Below, one piece after another: positions 32,980-40,573 of a stretch of DNA of 48,453 bases; position 1 is the first letter of the stretch; each line of letters opens with the position of its first letter. The notes under the pieces are model-generated. The model saw nothing but the letters and a program-made list of their open reading frames with translations, searched no databases and was not told the origin of the DNA. The DNA is taken from positions 1 to 48,453 of the IMG/VR virus record IMGVR_UViG_3300003691_000010; one strand, given 5' to 3'. Both the position numbers and the translations under genes were made by a program. The stretch is from a virus.

Positions 32980-33171
32980 CTATGATTGGCTGGTTGGAAA
33001 TAACACTTCTAGCTTATCGGTCATTTCTTTGGTTTCTTTTTCCTGGATCTCCTGCCATTTCTCGGGGTCTTTAAACATCAAAAAATCATTGGGACTTACA
33101 AAAATAGTACCATCAGGAATAGCCTCGTTAGCTATTATTTTAATACCATGGATATCACCTATTGAGTTCAT
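32980..33171 (-). CDS. Hypothetical protein, 63 aa
   Basis: Preceded by TTACGGGGAAAATTATT, a full copy of the shared start-site repeat. Contains FVSPNDFLMFKDPEKW. No family recognised. Confidence 0.6.
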   Translation of the reverse strand: MNSIGDIHGIKIIANEAIPDGTIFVSPNDFLMFKDPEKWQEIQEKETKEMTDKLEVLFPTSQS

Positions 33172-33188
33172 AATAATTTTCCCCGTAA

Positions 33189-33395
33189 CTAATTTAAAAA
33201 ATCATCAATTGCATACTTAGTCTGATCGCACTTTGTCTCTTCTCTCAACTTACCAAGAAACTCTTTAAGTTCTTTTTTGTAATCGTAGTACGCCCTTGAC
33301 AATTCACCGCCCAACTTCTGATAACCATTAACCTGAAAGTTTTCACCAGTCAGACCCATTAATATATTAAGCTTTTCTTCTGTTTGCTTGCTCAT
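33189..33395 (-). CDS. Hypothetical helical protein, 68 aa
   Basis: Preceded by TTACGGGGAAAGTTTT. Charged helical protein with a central KLGGELSRAYYDYKKELKEF. No family recognised. Confidence 0.6.
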   Translation of the reverse strand: MSKQTEEKLNILMGLTGENFQVNGYQKLGGELSRAYYDYKKELKEFLGKLREETKCDQTKYAIDDFLN

Positions 33396-33411
33396 AAAAC
33401 TTTCCCCGTAA

Positions 33412-33702
33412 TCATTTAGTTGATACTTTTGATAAACATTCAGCTATCACACGCCTTACATTACTTTTGTGTACAGCAATATTATCATCAATATTATAGT
33501 GATCTTTAGAATGTACATAAATTTGAATATGATTTTCAAGAGCTAAAGGCATTAATAAATTCCAATCATTAAAATTAAAGATCGTAGTGATGTGAGAGTT
33601 ATAAACAACCACATCACCGCCTTTAGAGCAAACTTTCCAATCGTCACCTAGTGATGCTAATGATAGCTCAGCAAGAGCCGTATTTAATTTAAAATCGTTC
33701 AT
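33412..33702 (-). CDS. Hypothetical phage protein, 96 aa
   Basis: ATG 33702 follows AGGAATTTTTTC. Begins with a helix (LNTALAELSLASLGDDW); contains WNLLMPLALENHIQI, a motif of small phage proteins of unknown role. Confidence 0.6.
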   Translation of the reverse strand: MNDFKLNTALAELSLASLGDDWKVCSKGGDVVVYNSHITTIFNFNDWNLLMPLALENHIQIYVHSKDHYNIDDNIAVHKSNVRRVIAECLSKVSTK

Positions 33703-33712
33703 GAAAAAATTC

Positions 33713-33904
33713 CTATGGTTGGAGCTCTATTGTTTTATGCCAAAGACGATTCCATAGATATTCGTCGTCCTTACCTTCTTCAGTAATACATTGTCCATCC
33801 TTAACCATCGACACAAAGAGAAATTTTTCACCGTTAACGTGATAGTGATTCATGCCGCATATTGACCATTCATTTAACGGCCTTTTCTGCCATGGATTTA
33901 TCAT
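33713..33904 (-). CDS. Hypothetical protein, 63 aa
   Basis: The ATG at 33904 (MINPWQKRP) is chosen because AAGGAAAATTTT lies directly upstream; a longer frame to 33976 lacks a ribosome site. Contains CGMNHYHVNGEKF. No family recognised. Confidence 0.6.
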   Translation of the reverse strand: MINPWQKRPLNEWSICGMNHYHVNGEKFLFVSMVKDGQCITEEGKDDEYLWNRLWHKTIELQP

Positions 33905-33914
33905 AAAATTTTCC

Positions 33915-34271
33915 TTATTTACCTTGCTGATCTTTAATTTGATAATATGATTGAGGTAAATCCATCCAGAATTCAACCTTTATTGGCTCACCCATACAAT
34001 CATCAAACGCCCCGTCATCGTAGTGGTGACACTCAAACACATCATCATCACAACACCCAATAACATTAAAATCGTTCTGTGGTAGATCTTTATCTATGCT
34101 TACCCAACCGTTAGAACTCATTAAGTTATTTATAGCTGCCAAGATCTCATTTAATCTTGAATCATGATCGATATTCAACGCCTCACAAATCACTTCGAAA
34201 TAGCCGTTATTTTTATCTAACTGCTGCAATAGATTGTTGATTCTTAAGGTTTCTTTTTGCTTTGCCTTCAT
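33915..34271 (-). CDS. DUF551-like phage protein, 118 aa
   Basis: The ATG at 34271 has GGGAGC ten bases upstream. The N-terminal half is helical. The C-terminal half, GWVSIDKDLPQNDFNVIGCC...VEFWMDLP, matches the DUF551 pattern (WI-x-V-x-D-x-LP ... W-x-LP). Common in phages; biochemical role unknown. Confidence 0.65.
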   Translation of the reverse strand: MKAKQKETLRINNLLQQLDKNNGYFEVICEALNIDHDSRLNEILAAINNLMSSNGWVSIDKDLPQNDFNVIGCCDDDVFECHHYDDGAFDDCMGEPIKVEFWMDLPQSYYQIKDQQGK

Positions 34272-34272
34272 C

Positions 34273-34929
34273 TTAAAAAGCTCCCTTTGATACTTCACCC
34301 ATGGTTAATGGGTCGCTATTGATTAATCGTTTAGTTGTTGCAAGCATTTTGTTACCTAGCAGCCAATGGATTGTAGATATGTGCTCACCCTTTCTATGTG
34401 CAGCCGTGGCAAACGTTCTGCGCCCTGATTGTGAGCCTGGGTTCTCTATGCCACCTTCACGTAATAAGTCTAATATGTGGCGTTTTAGAGAGTCGGCTCG
34501 CTCCCTTCCTTTAATAGTCGTTATTGCAAAAGGCTCACCCTTTAAAGTCCTAAATAAGAATTCATTTTTATATACATTATCCATCGATTTAATGTACTTC
34601 TTTAACAGCGTGGCAATATCCTGTTTAATATGCATTATTCTGTACTCACCATTAGATGCTTTATCGCCTCGAATAGTAAAACTCTTCTTAATCATATCGC
34701 CGTTTAACACGTCTGAAATAGTTATTTTATTAAGCTCTAATATCTCGCATGGCGAACCCAAGAAGAAAGCCAACAAACATAAATCTCTTTCAGGCCATTT
34801 ACTTTGCTTCTTGGTTAATTTAAATAACCATTCCTGATCTGATTTCTCGATTAACTCTGGCAAAGCCATGTATGTAAAACCTTTATTTATTAGACTATTT
34901 AATACATGAGTTAAGCTTAAACCCATCAT
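34273..34929 (-). CDS. Tyrosine-recombinase-like protein, degenerate active site
   Basis: About 218 aa, catalytic-domain size only. The layout is that of a tyrosine recombinase: FFLGSPCEILELNKITISDV, IRGDKASNGEYRIMHI, SGRRTFATAAHRKGEHISTI, HWLLGNKMLATTKRLINSD. The first catalytic Arg is absent (GSPCEI instead of GLRxSEI), the HxxR His is Ser, LGH is LGN, and the Tyr position reads Leu. Only the Lys and second Arg remain. It probably binds DNA without cutting. ATG 34929 or 34926; a start at 34869 is also possible. Confidence 0.65.
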   Translation of the reverse strand: MMGLSLTHVLNSLINKGFTYMALPELIEKSDQEWLFKLTKKQSKWPERDLCLLAFFLGSPCEILELNKITISDVLNGDMIKKSFTIRGDKASNGEYRIMHIKQDIATLLKKYIKSMDNVYKNEFLFRTLKGEPFAITTIKGRERADSLKRHILDLLREGGIENPGSQSGRRTFATAAHRKGEHISTIHWLLGNKMLATTKRLINSDPLTMGEVSKGAF

Positions 34930-34975
34930 AACCAATAGTCAAGCACTGATGGTTATTGAGTTATGGGGCATACCT

Positions 34976-35611
34976 TTACGCTTCATCAATACGATCTCTC
35001 GCTATATCAAAGTAATTCTCATTTAGCTCAATACCAACAAATGAGCGGCCAGTATTTTTACAGGCCACACCTGTGGTGCCGCTACCCATTGTGAAATCTA
35101 GAACGGTATCACCTTCGTTTGAGCTTGCTTCGATAAGTCTTTCAAGCAATGCTATGGGCTTCATCGTTGGGTGTAACTTACCTCGAGGGACAGGATGTTT
35201 AAAAACCGTATTTTTACAATGCTCATTAAATGTAGCGCATTTTTTCTTAGCGTATATAAAACACTCGACACCACTTAACCAAACGTGCTGGCCATTCATG
35301 GGGTTTGGGTTTGATTTCTCCCAAATGCACAATCTAGTAGTACACCTGTTTTTTACATAAAACGATCTAATGCCGCTTACCTGTTCAGTACTGCAAAAAA
35401 TATAAAAGCTCCCACTGCACACTCTAATCGTTTCATTTAGAGCTTCCTCTAAATTAAATGTAATTACATCCGCCTTACCTTTATCTAAATTTCTTAACCC
35501 GTTATCAGCTCTATTAGTTACGTTATAGGGTATATCTGTTAGTACGAGATCAACACTATTATCATCAAGCTCTATCATTCTTTCGACGCAATCGCCGCGC
35601 AATAAAACCAT
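34976..35611 (-). CDS. DNA methyltransferase (beta-type, DIPY motif)
   Basis: 211 aa. LVLTDIPYN at about 22-30 is motif IV (DPPY variant), and VLDFTMGSGTTGVA at about 165-180 is the SAM-binding motif I, in the order of beta-class N4-cytosine/N6-adenine methylases. LHPTMKPIALLERLI between them is typical of this class. No separate target-recognition domain or restriction partner is visible, so it is an orphan, probably anti-restriction enzyme. Confidence 0.85.
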   Translation of the reverse strand: MVLLRGDCVERMIELDDNSVDLVLTDIPYNVTNRADNGLRNLDKGKADVITFNLEEALNETIRVCSGSFYIFCSTEQVSGIRSFYVKNRCTTRLCIWEKSNPNPMNGQHVWLSGVECFIYAKKKCATFNEHCKNTVFKHPVPRGKLHPTMKPIALLERLIEASSNEGDTVLDFTMGSGTTGVACKNTGRSFVGIELNENYFDIARDRIDEA

Positions 35612-35693
35612 AATACTTACCTTTTAATTTCAGTCAATAGTTATCAAAATTGATACTCTAAGCCATATACTCTATGACTTGTAGGGAATCCCG

Positions 35694-36275
35694 TTAAACA
35701 AAGTTTCTATCGACTTCTATTTCTTTATAAATACAATTCCAGTGAAGCTTCATATCTGAACACTTGGCAAATCTATCTTTATAATGTTTGTCTGTACCTA
35801 ATGTGCCGCCGCCAGTGAAATAATTATCATAACTTTGTTTGGAATATAGATCTAAAATATTTAATTTGTGACTTTCTAACATTATCTTTACAAGTTTTTT
35901 ATTTACATTTGGTAAATATCTATCGTACCAATCCCAATCAACCGACAGATCGTCAAGAACCTCAATTGTTTTCGTGTGACTCACTGATGGTGCGCCTTCA
36001 AGACTGTAATCGATTAATTGGGTACCGTTGTTTATACCGTTCTCAAAGGAAATATTAACCTCCTCATCATCACAGCCAGCAACCTCTTTTGATAGCTCTA
36101 TATGATACGTATACTGAAGGCTGTGATGCTTCTCTACATCTAAACTTAAACTCCAGTTATCGCCTGTAATAAGGCAAGATTTCTCAGAGTCAAAAGCCTT
36201 ATTAATTAAGGTTTCAATTTCTTTATATTCTGAATCTGAATACTTATCTATAAAATCATTCTCAAAGTCATTCAT
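35694..36275 (-). CDS. Hypothetical acidic protein, 193 aa
   Basis: Acidic alpha/beta protein. EVAGCDDEEVNISFENG and DDLSVDWDWYDRYLPNVN are the most distinctive segments. It overlaps the upstream gene by 8 bases. No family recognised. Confidence 0.55.
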   Translation of the reverse strand: MNDFENDFIDKYSDSEYKEIETLINKAFDSEKSCLITGDNWSLSLDVEKHHSLQYTYHIELSKEVAGCDDEEVNISFENGINNGTQLIDYSLEGAPSVSHTKTIEVLDDLSVDWDWYDRYLPNVNKKLVKIMLESHKLNILDLYSKQSYDNYFTGGGTLGTDKHYKDRFAKCSDMKLHWNCIYKEIEVDRNFV

Positions 36276-36534
36276 TGTCTTTTACCTGTAAGTTTTTAGT
36301 ACGCTGAAGTTCTTTAAATTTACCTACAAGTCTTAATCTATTTGTCACTTGAGGCCACATAGTTTTATTTTTAAGACCATCTTTGTCAATAATCAAGCAA
36401 GCTGTTTTTGCAATGACAGATAAATCATTAAGTCTCAAGCCAAGTCTAAGCCCGTAGTAATGCTGATTAATAAAGTAATATGTGTTGTATCCGTTTGAAT
36501 ATTCGTGGATACCATCTTGATTTGTTTTGATCAT
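36268..36534 (-). CDS. Hypothetical basic protein, 88 aa
   Basis: Tyr-rich N-terminus (HEYSNGYNTYYFINQHYYGLR) and a basic C-terminus. Ribosome site is weak. No family recognised. Confidence 0.5.
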   Translation of the reverse strand: MIKTNQDGIHEYSNGYNTYYFINQHYYGLRLGLRLNDLSVIAKTACLIIDKDGLKNKTMWPQVTNRLRLVGKFKELQRTKNLQVKDNE

Positions 36535-36658
36535 AACTATTCGCCTATAGTTTATCGCCTGGTAGGTTAAAAACGATCGTCAATGGCGAAATTGATATAG
36601 AACCGCTAAGTCCCGACCGCCCATTAACAATAGACCTGTTTTAACCATTTATCAAACT

Positions 36659-36949
36659 TTATTTCATTAAATTAAAAGCTAAATCGAAACCTTTAATTTC
36701 AAGCTTTCTTTTAAGTCCAAGCTTAATCTTTTCGCTAGCACTTTTATTGTTATATTCAATTATTAAATCAATTGATTCCATTATTTCATCTATCGAATAT
36801 TTAAGTCCGTCACGGTCACTTACCTTGCCAGCCTTATGTTTTGGGATTAAACCTATTGATCGATATCTAAAAAATGTTGTGTTGTGGATTTTCTTGTTTG
36901 TAGAAAGCCCTATTATTTTCGCCGCCTCCCTAGATCCAACTAATCCCAC
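36659..36949 (-). CDS. MerR/excisionase-type HTH protein, 96 aa
   Basis: LVGSREAAKIIGLS, then FFRYRSIGLIPKHKAGK and KYSIDEIMESID, follow the wHTH pattern of MerR-like/excisionase DNA-binding proteins. It could regulate early genes or bend DNA. The catalytically degraded recombinase-like gene lies 1.7 kb downstream, but a link is only speculative. Confidence 0.6.
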   Translation of the reverse strand: MGLVGSREAAKIIGLSTNKKIHNTTFFRYRSIGLIPKHKAGKVSDRDGLKYSIDEIMESIDLIIEYNNKSASEKIKLGLKRKLEIKGFDLAFNLMK

Positions 36950-37128
36950 TCTAAATCTCCATCTTCAGCCTGTCGTTCCCAATCCAGATTGTCAGCGCTG
37001 CATTCTGGCTCAAGTTTTGATTTCTTACCGTTAAACCACCAGTAAGAATCAATAAAGGTACATCCGCAATCGTCACACCCCCACCACTTTGAGCCATCTA
37101 TAATCATTTGCGTTAGATTGTGATTCAT
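36940..37128 (-). CDS. Zn-ribbon-like protein, 62 aa
   Basis: WWGCDDCGCTFIDSYWW forms a CxxCxC knuckle. Acidic C-terminus. It overlaps the HTH gene by 10 bases and follows the terminator. Confidence 0.6.
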   Translation of the reverse strand: MNHNLTQMIIDGSKWWGCDDCGCTFIDSYWWFNGKKSKLEPECSADNLDWERQAEDGDLEWD

Positions 37129-37140
37129 ATCTACCTCTTT

Positions 37141-37168
37141 AAAAAGCCCACCCTATATAAGCGGTGGG
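37141..37168 (-). terminator. Intrinsic terminator after exonuclease gene
   Basis: On the - strand CCCACC, a 10-base loop and GGTGGG form a perfect 6-bp stem, followed by CTTTTT. It lies ten bases after the exonuclease stop. Confidence 0.7.
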
Positions 37169-37177
37169 AACAGGGGA

Positions 37178-37813
37178 TTAAATCGAATACTGGTTATTTA
37201 AGATAATCTCTTTTGATTTTTCTACGAGCTTTTTAAACTCTTTGATACGCAAATCAATCATTTCAAACTCTTTCTGATAATCGTCTTTATTTAACCGATG
37301 CACAAAAAGCTGCTTATCCTCTGGAAATTCTGAGCAGTAGCTAACAAAATCAAGCCAGTTACGACCGGTAAACTTTAAGTTACCGATACATTGCCACTTG
37401 TAAGCAGGATCTAATGATTGGCGTTTAACGGTTGCATATTGAGTTGAGGCTATTACAGACTTAATCTCAATCACTCCATCACTATCAACTAAACCATCAG
37501 GCGAGCAGCCCACAAAGTCAGACATAAAAAAACCACCTTCCGCAACATCGCAAAAATTATCATCTTCGTACAGCATTCTTGCGATTGGCTCTTGTTCGTG
37601 GCCGCGCTGCATGTGAGCGTTTGAGTAATCGCTTGGTATTGCATTGTCTGTTATCTGCTCAATTGCGATATTAACCGCGTATTTCTTCGCTGGCTCACCG
37701 AACGCTTTACCATAACTCGCCATAACAACGCCGAGTTTAGAGCTAGTTAGTCGACCTCCACGGAGCGCAAACCACTCTTCTGTATTCTGAGCTATATCAA
37801 TGAACTTAAACAT
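37178..37813 (-). CDS. YqaJ/lambda-Exo-like recombination exonuclease
   Basis: 211 aa from ATG 37813 (GGCGAG eight bases upstream). EEWFALRGGRLTSSK (residues 12-26), RGHEQEP (70-76), GCSPDGLV (102-109) and VIEIKS (114-119) are the four motifs of the YqaJ/lambda Exo fold; D106, E116 and K118 would bind metal and catalyse. It degrades one DNA strand to give ssDNA for annealing. The partner gene overlaps it by 8 bases. Confidence 0.88.
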   Translation of the reverse strand: MFKFIDIAQNTEEWFALRGGRLTSSKLGVVMASYGKAFGEPAKKYAVNIAIEQITDNAIPSDYSNAHMQRGHEQEPIARMLYEDDNFCDVAEGGFFMSDFVGCSPDGLVDSDGVIEIKSVIASTQYATVKRQSLDPAYKWQCIGNLKFTGRNWLDFVSYCSEFPEDKQLFVHRLNKDDYQKEFEMIDLRIKEFKKLVEKSKEIILNNQYSI

Positions 37814-38315
37814 TATTAATCTCGCCAATCATTAAATTTTGATCGTCTTGCGAAATATCAGCTCTAGCTAAAACCTTGTCAAAATTACCATCACGAATAA
37901 ATGCTTTCTTAGCGTTATCCCATTTTTGAGGGGTGTCTTTGGTTATGACTGGTTTTTGAGTTCTGACCACTTTAGGGCTAACTCTCACGCCCCCGACAAC
38001 TTCACCCATTAACCGAGCATCTCTATCAATGTAGAGTTGAATAGTCAGATTTCCCCAGTTTTCAACAAAACTACTACCCGTTAACTTACTCATTGTTTTT
38101 GAGTTAGTAGCGTTTAAAACTAACGGCTTTATACTCTCCTCGAAATAGGCGATATTAGCGTTTATTTTCTTACCTGCTACTTTGGCGTTCATCTCCTGAT
38201 TAACATGGCTTACCGTAAAGATTAAGGGGCTTCCTTTCTCTAAAAACTCCTCAAGGTCTGCAACGCCCAAATGGTCGCTTTTAAATACTTTTCTATAATG
38301 CGTTTGCTTATCCAC
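37806..38315 (-). CDS. Exonuclease-partner protein (ssDNA-binding/annealing candidate)
   Basis: 169 aa from GTG 38315, with GGAG eight bases upstream. KSDHLGVADLEE near 12-23 and LVLNATNSKTMSKLTGSSFVENW (about 83-105) followed by LTIQLYIDRD match a phage family encoded beside YqaJ exonucleases. The role of that family is unproven; ssDNA binding or exonuclease control is inferred from linkage. No RecT or Red-beta homologue was found. Confidence 0.6.
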   Translation of the reverse strand: MDKQTHYRKVFKSDHLGVADLEEFLEKGSPLIFTVSHVNQEMNAKVAGKKINANIAYFEESIKPLVLNATNSKTMSKLTGSSFVENWGNLTIQLYIDRDARLMGEVVGGVRVSPKVVRTQKPVITKDTPQKWDNAKKAFIRDGNFDKVLARADISQDDQNLMIGEINNV

Positions 38316-38478
38316 AGAAATCACTCCAAGTTAAATTACATCCGATAACGATACTGATAGCCACCGCTATTGCGAATAGAGCTACCAATATCGCTAAACT
38401 CTGCCAGTTAAAAGGTTTCTTCCACTTTGGCGCATGGTCTAATTGAAAGCTTACCTTCTTAAATTTTTGATTGCTCAT
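38308..38478 (-). CDS. Single-span membrane protein, 56 aa
   Basis: ATG 38478 overlaps the preceding stop (ATGA) and its TAA overlaps the next gene. Residues 27-47 (LAILVALFAIAVAISIVIG) form one membrane segment. Forms a pair with the next membrane gene. Function unknown. Confidence 0.55.
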   Translation of the reverse strand: MSNQKFKKVSFQLDHAPKWKKPFNWQSLAILVALFAIAVAISIVIGCNLTWSDFCG

Positions 38479-38618
38479 AATATATAAATCCCAATTGACG
38501 CTAAAGATATGACTAAGCCCATTAAAAGCGCGATAACAGTTAGAACTAAATTACCCCAATCTTTCTCGGATTCTAGTCTTTGTTGTTTGTCAGCGTATTC
38601 CATTTCTATTGTGTTCAT
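38475..38618 (-). CDS. Single-span membrane protein, 47 aa
   Basis: ATG 38618. A charged N-terminal helix, then a membrane segment (NLVLTVIALLMGLVISLA). Coupled to the 56-aa gene by an ATGA overlap. Possibly a small superinfection or membrane-modifying factor; not provable here. Confidence 0.55.
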   Translation of the reverse strand: MNTIEMEYADKQQRLESEKDWGNLVLTVIALLMGLVISLASIGIYIL

Positions 38619-38628
38619 TATCCCGCCC

Positions 38629-38976
38629 TCACATTAACCGTTGATTATCAAGTGAAATACCTTCTAAACGCTGGTCTTCCGCTTCGTCCTCACACTCCGA
38701 ATCTTCTTCAATATCTCTGAGAATACGCTTTATTATCTGCTTTGCGTTTGATGTGTATATTGCTTGGCACTCATAAGCCCGGTTAATTAAAGAGCTTAAA
38801 TCAAAATCTTTGACCGACTCGATTAAATCAGCATGGTCGATATTTGTTATCCCATCGTGAATGCCAGTATCGACATTGCTTGAGTAGATAATGAAAGATT
38901 TGACCATTTCATCAGACCAATGTTTTATTGGTAATTCAAAGAACTCTTCTTTGACGTAATCTTGTAATTTGCTCAT
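38629..38976 (-). CDS. Hypothetical acidic protein, 115 aa
   Basis: ATG 38976 follows the preceding TAA directly. Helical, with an acidic tail (DIEEDSECEDEAEDQ). No family recognised. Confidence 0.55.
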   Translation of the reverse strand: MSKLQDYVKEEFFELPIKHWSDEMVKSFIIYSSNVDTGIHDGITNIDHADLIESVKDFDLSSLINRAYECQAIYTSNAKQIIKRILRDIEEDSECEDEAEDQRLEGISLDNQRLM

Positions 38977-39150
38977 TTATCCCACCAGATCCATTGAAGA
39001 CTCAATTGATTTCTTCAGGTTATTCATTGAAACCACTAGCTTCACTCTCTCAACTGAACTTCTACAATCATCTATTTCAATATATAACTTGTCTAACTTT
39101 GCTTGCATCCGCTTTACATCTTGCTCTATTAACCTGGTTGTTGCGTTCAC
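38977..39150 (-). CDS. Helical protein, 57 aa
   Basis: GTG start at 39150 with GAGGGAATAACA upstream. Almost wholly helical (RLIEQDVKRMQAKLDKLYIE). No family recognised. Confidence 0.55.
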   Translation of the reverse strand: MNATTRLIEQDVKRMQAKLDKLYIEIDDCRSSVERVKLVVSMNNLKKSIESSMDLVG

Positions 39151-39190
39151 TGTTATTCCCTCTTGTTTGTTATACCCTTAAAGGGCTTTA

Positions 39191-39628
39191 CTAATCTGTA
39201 TAAACTTTAATATTGAAATATCCATCTTTCATTGAGAAATCAGCATAACCAAAACATACATTAAATTGAGATATTAGCTTTTTAACATCCCATCCTTTTG
39301 GATAGTACCCTCGATAAGTCATGGAGTAATAAGCGCCAGCAAAAGTTAAATAGTCAAAAGTTCCCTTCGTTAAATCTTCCATTGTCTTTTGTTTATAATA
39401 TGCGGGTCTATCACCTTTTGACGGTTGATCGTAATGCTTTGGTGCTGATTCATACTCTTCACTCGCACCATATTCAAAACTACATTCATCACATTCTAAA
39501 ATCATATCAACACAATGAGAGCAAGGTGGGTGAATATGGCAAGAACAGCAACTATCGTTATCTTGCTCTTGAAAAACGCCTTTACAGTTTTTATCAGGGC
39601 ATTTATCACCAATTTCATAATGCTTCAT
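39191..39628 (-). CDS. Zn-ribbon protein, 145 aa
   Basis: ATG 39628 follows AAAGGGTGAAGAGA. Nine Cys plus His in the first 50 residues (KCPDKNC, SCCSCHIHPPCSHC, LECDECSF) form two or more metal sites. The C-terminal half is Tyr-rich (AYYSMTYRGYYPKGW). Function unknown. Confidence 0.6.
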   Translation of the reverse strand: MKHYEIGDKCPDKNCKGVFQEQDNDSCCSCHIHPPCSHCVDMILECDECSFEYGASEEYESAPKHYDQPSKGDRPAYYKQKTMEDLTKGTFDYLTFAGAYYSMTYRGYYPKGWDVKKLISQFNVCFGYADFSMKDGYFNIKVYTD

Positions 39629-39676
39629 TCTCTTCACCCTTTAGTTAATCAAAATTTTATACCCAGAAAACCGCAT

Positions 39677-39751
39677 TTAAGCGGCTTCACGAAGAATCTT
39701 AAGCACTCCCTGTGCTAACCCATCTCTAAGGCTTTCGCCCTGACTTTGCAT
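39677..39751 (-). CDS. Tiny ORF, 24 aa, with good ribosome site
   Basis: ATG 39751 behind AAGAGGACAAGACA. The rest of 39638-39868 holds small GC hairpins (AAGCC/GGCTT near 39791-39808, CCCGT/ACGGG near 39828-39850) and a duplicated AATCTAATA, but no other gene. Confidence 0.35.
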   Translation of the reverse strand: MQSQGESLRDGLAQGVLKILREAA

Positions 39752-39868
39752 TGTCTTGTCCTCTTGAGGTCTCAGCTATTCAAATCTAATAAGCCGCTGG
39801 TAAGGCTTTAGCACTGACTCAAACCCGTCTAATCTAATAGTACGGGCTTTTGGTTAGTTAGTGGTTAA

Positions 39869-40207
39869 TTAACTATTTTCTTCTAAATATTCTTGCATTG
39901 AGTTTATTTGGTTTGCGTACCTCTCTTGAGAACTCATAAACTCTTGAATCTGGTTGTGTATAAGTAACTCTTTCCTTGTGGATAAAAGGTGGCTCTTAAG
40001 TGCCACGAAGAAATTATCAGAATCAACATTCACCTCTACATCTTCATTACCAATAACAACATTCATCTTAACTTGGCAATATTGGAATGTTGACCCGTTC
40101 GGCTCCCTTAATGCAGATTTAAGATTGTTAATCGCAGACTGTATTTTCGAGCGCTCCTTGTTAATAGCTTTTTTCTCTAAAGCTTCATAAAGTTTATTTA
40201 ATTCCAT
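39869..40207 (-). CDS. Coiled-coil early protein, 112 aa
   Basis: ATG 40207 is preferred over an upstream in-frame start because GAGGG lies eight bases before it. Highly helical at both ends with a central FQYCQVKMNVVIGNEDVEVNV. First leftward gene from the divergent control region at 40208-40366. Function unknown. Confidence 0.55.
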   Translation of the reverse strand: MELNKLYEALEKKAINKERSKIQSAINNLKSALREPNGSTFQYCQVKMNVVIGNEDVEVNVDSDNFFVALKSHLLSTRKELLIHNQIQEFMSSQERYANQINSMQEYLEENS

Positions 40208-40230
40208 CCTTCTTTCCCTCGTTGTTTTCG

Positions 40231-40243
40231 TTTGAGTCTCAAA
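40231..40243. promoter_or_regulatory. Operator candidate (TTTGAGTCTCAAA)
   Basis: A perfect palindrome with 6-bp arms and one central base lies between the leftward gene at 40207 and the rightward promoter. Probable binding site for the Cro-like protein encoded next to it. Confidence 0.5.
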
Positions 40244-40306
40244 TACTACTCTTATTGAAATATATTGCAAGCCCTAAATATAATTATTTTTATATTGCTT
40301 ATTCGA

Positions 40307-40335
40307 TTGACTATATTGGCTATGTGGATTATTAT
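40307..40335 (+). promoter_or_regulatory. Strong sigma70-like promoter, rightward early operon
   Basis: TTGACT, 17 bases, TATTAT, about 30 bases before the ATG of the Cro-like gene. No terminator is seen until 42975, so it could drive at least ten genes. Confidence 0.7.
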
Positions 40336-40366
40336 ACAGGAAGACTATTTAAAAAAAGGTAATAAA

Positions 40367-40573
40367 ATGAATATAGAGAAGTCCATAAGGCGTGCTATGG
40401 CACATAAAGGTGTTAGAAAGCAGTTAGCCCTTGCCAACATTTCTGGCGTTGATGTGATGACCATATCTAATGCTATTAACAACAAGCCAACATCGTTAGC
40501 TACAGTCAAGAAAATTGCTGATGCTTTGGATTATTCTGTTAGTGAGTTTATTAAGCTGGGAGAGGAGTTGTGA
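40367..40573 (+). CDS. Cro/CI-family HTH regulator, 68 aa
   Basis: ATG 40367 follows AAAAAAAGGTAATAAA; a longer frame reaching 40265 is rejected because it would cover the promoter. RKQLALANISGVDVMTISNAIN (about 18-39) is a XRE helix-turn-helix. The ending SVSEFIKLGEEL closely matches the other Cro-like protein (20165-20368). First gene of the rightward operon; likely autoregulatory. Confidence 0.75.
   Translation: MNIEKSIRRAMAHKGVRKQLALANISGVDVMTISNAINNKPTSLATVKKIADALDYSVSEFIKLGEEL

Noticed and set aside
34301-34837. 178-codon + strand frame opposite the recombinase-like gene
   Set aside because: No ribosome site, no recognisable motif, and it is fully antisense to a frame with clear family features.
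34273-34929. Working phage integrase with attP nearby
   Set aside because: Catalytic Arg, His and Tyr positions are not conserved, and no core/arm-type repeat set was seen next to the gene.
36545-36631. Frame of 28 codons on the - strand with protein-like sequence (ISISPLTIVFNLPG)
   Set aside because: The only usable start is ATT; too short and without a ribosome site to call as a gene, though it is mentioned in a finding.
39785-39850. AATCTAATA duplicates and hairpins as a CRISPR-like or att element
   Set aside because: Only two short copies with unequal context; more likely small terminators or chance.
40265-40366. N-terminal extension of the Cro-like gene with hydrophobic residues
   Set aside because: It covers the TTGACT/TATTAT promoter and the likely transcription start; the ATG at 40367 has the ribosome site.
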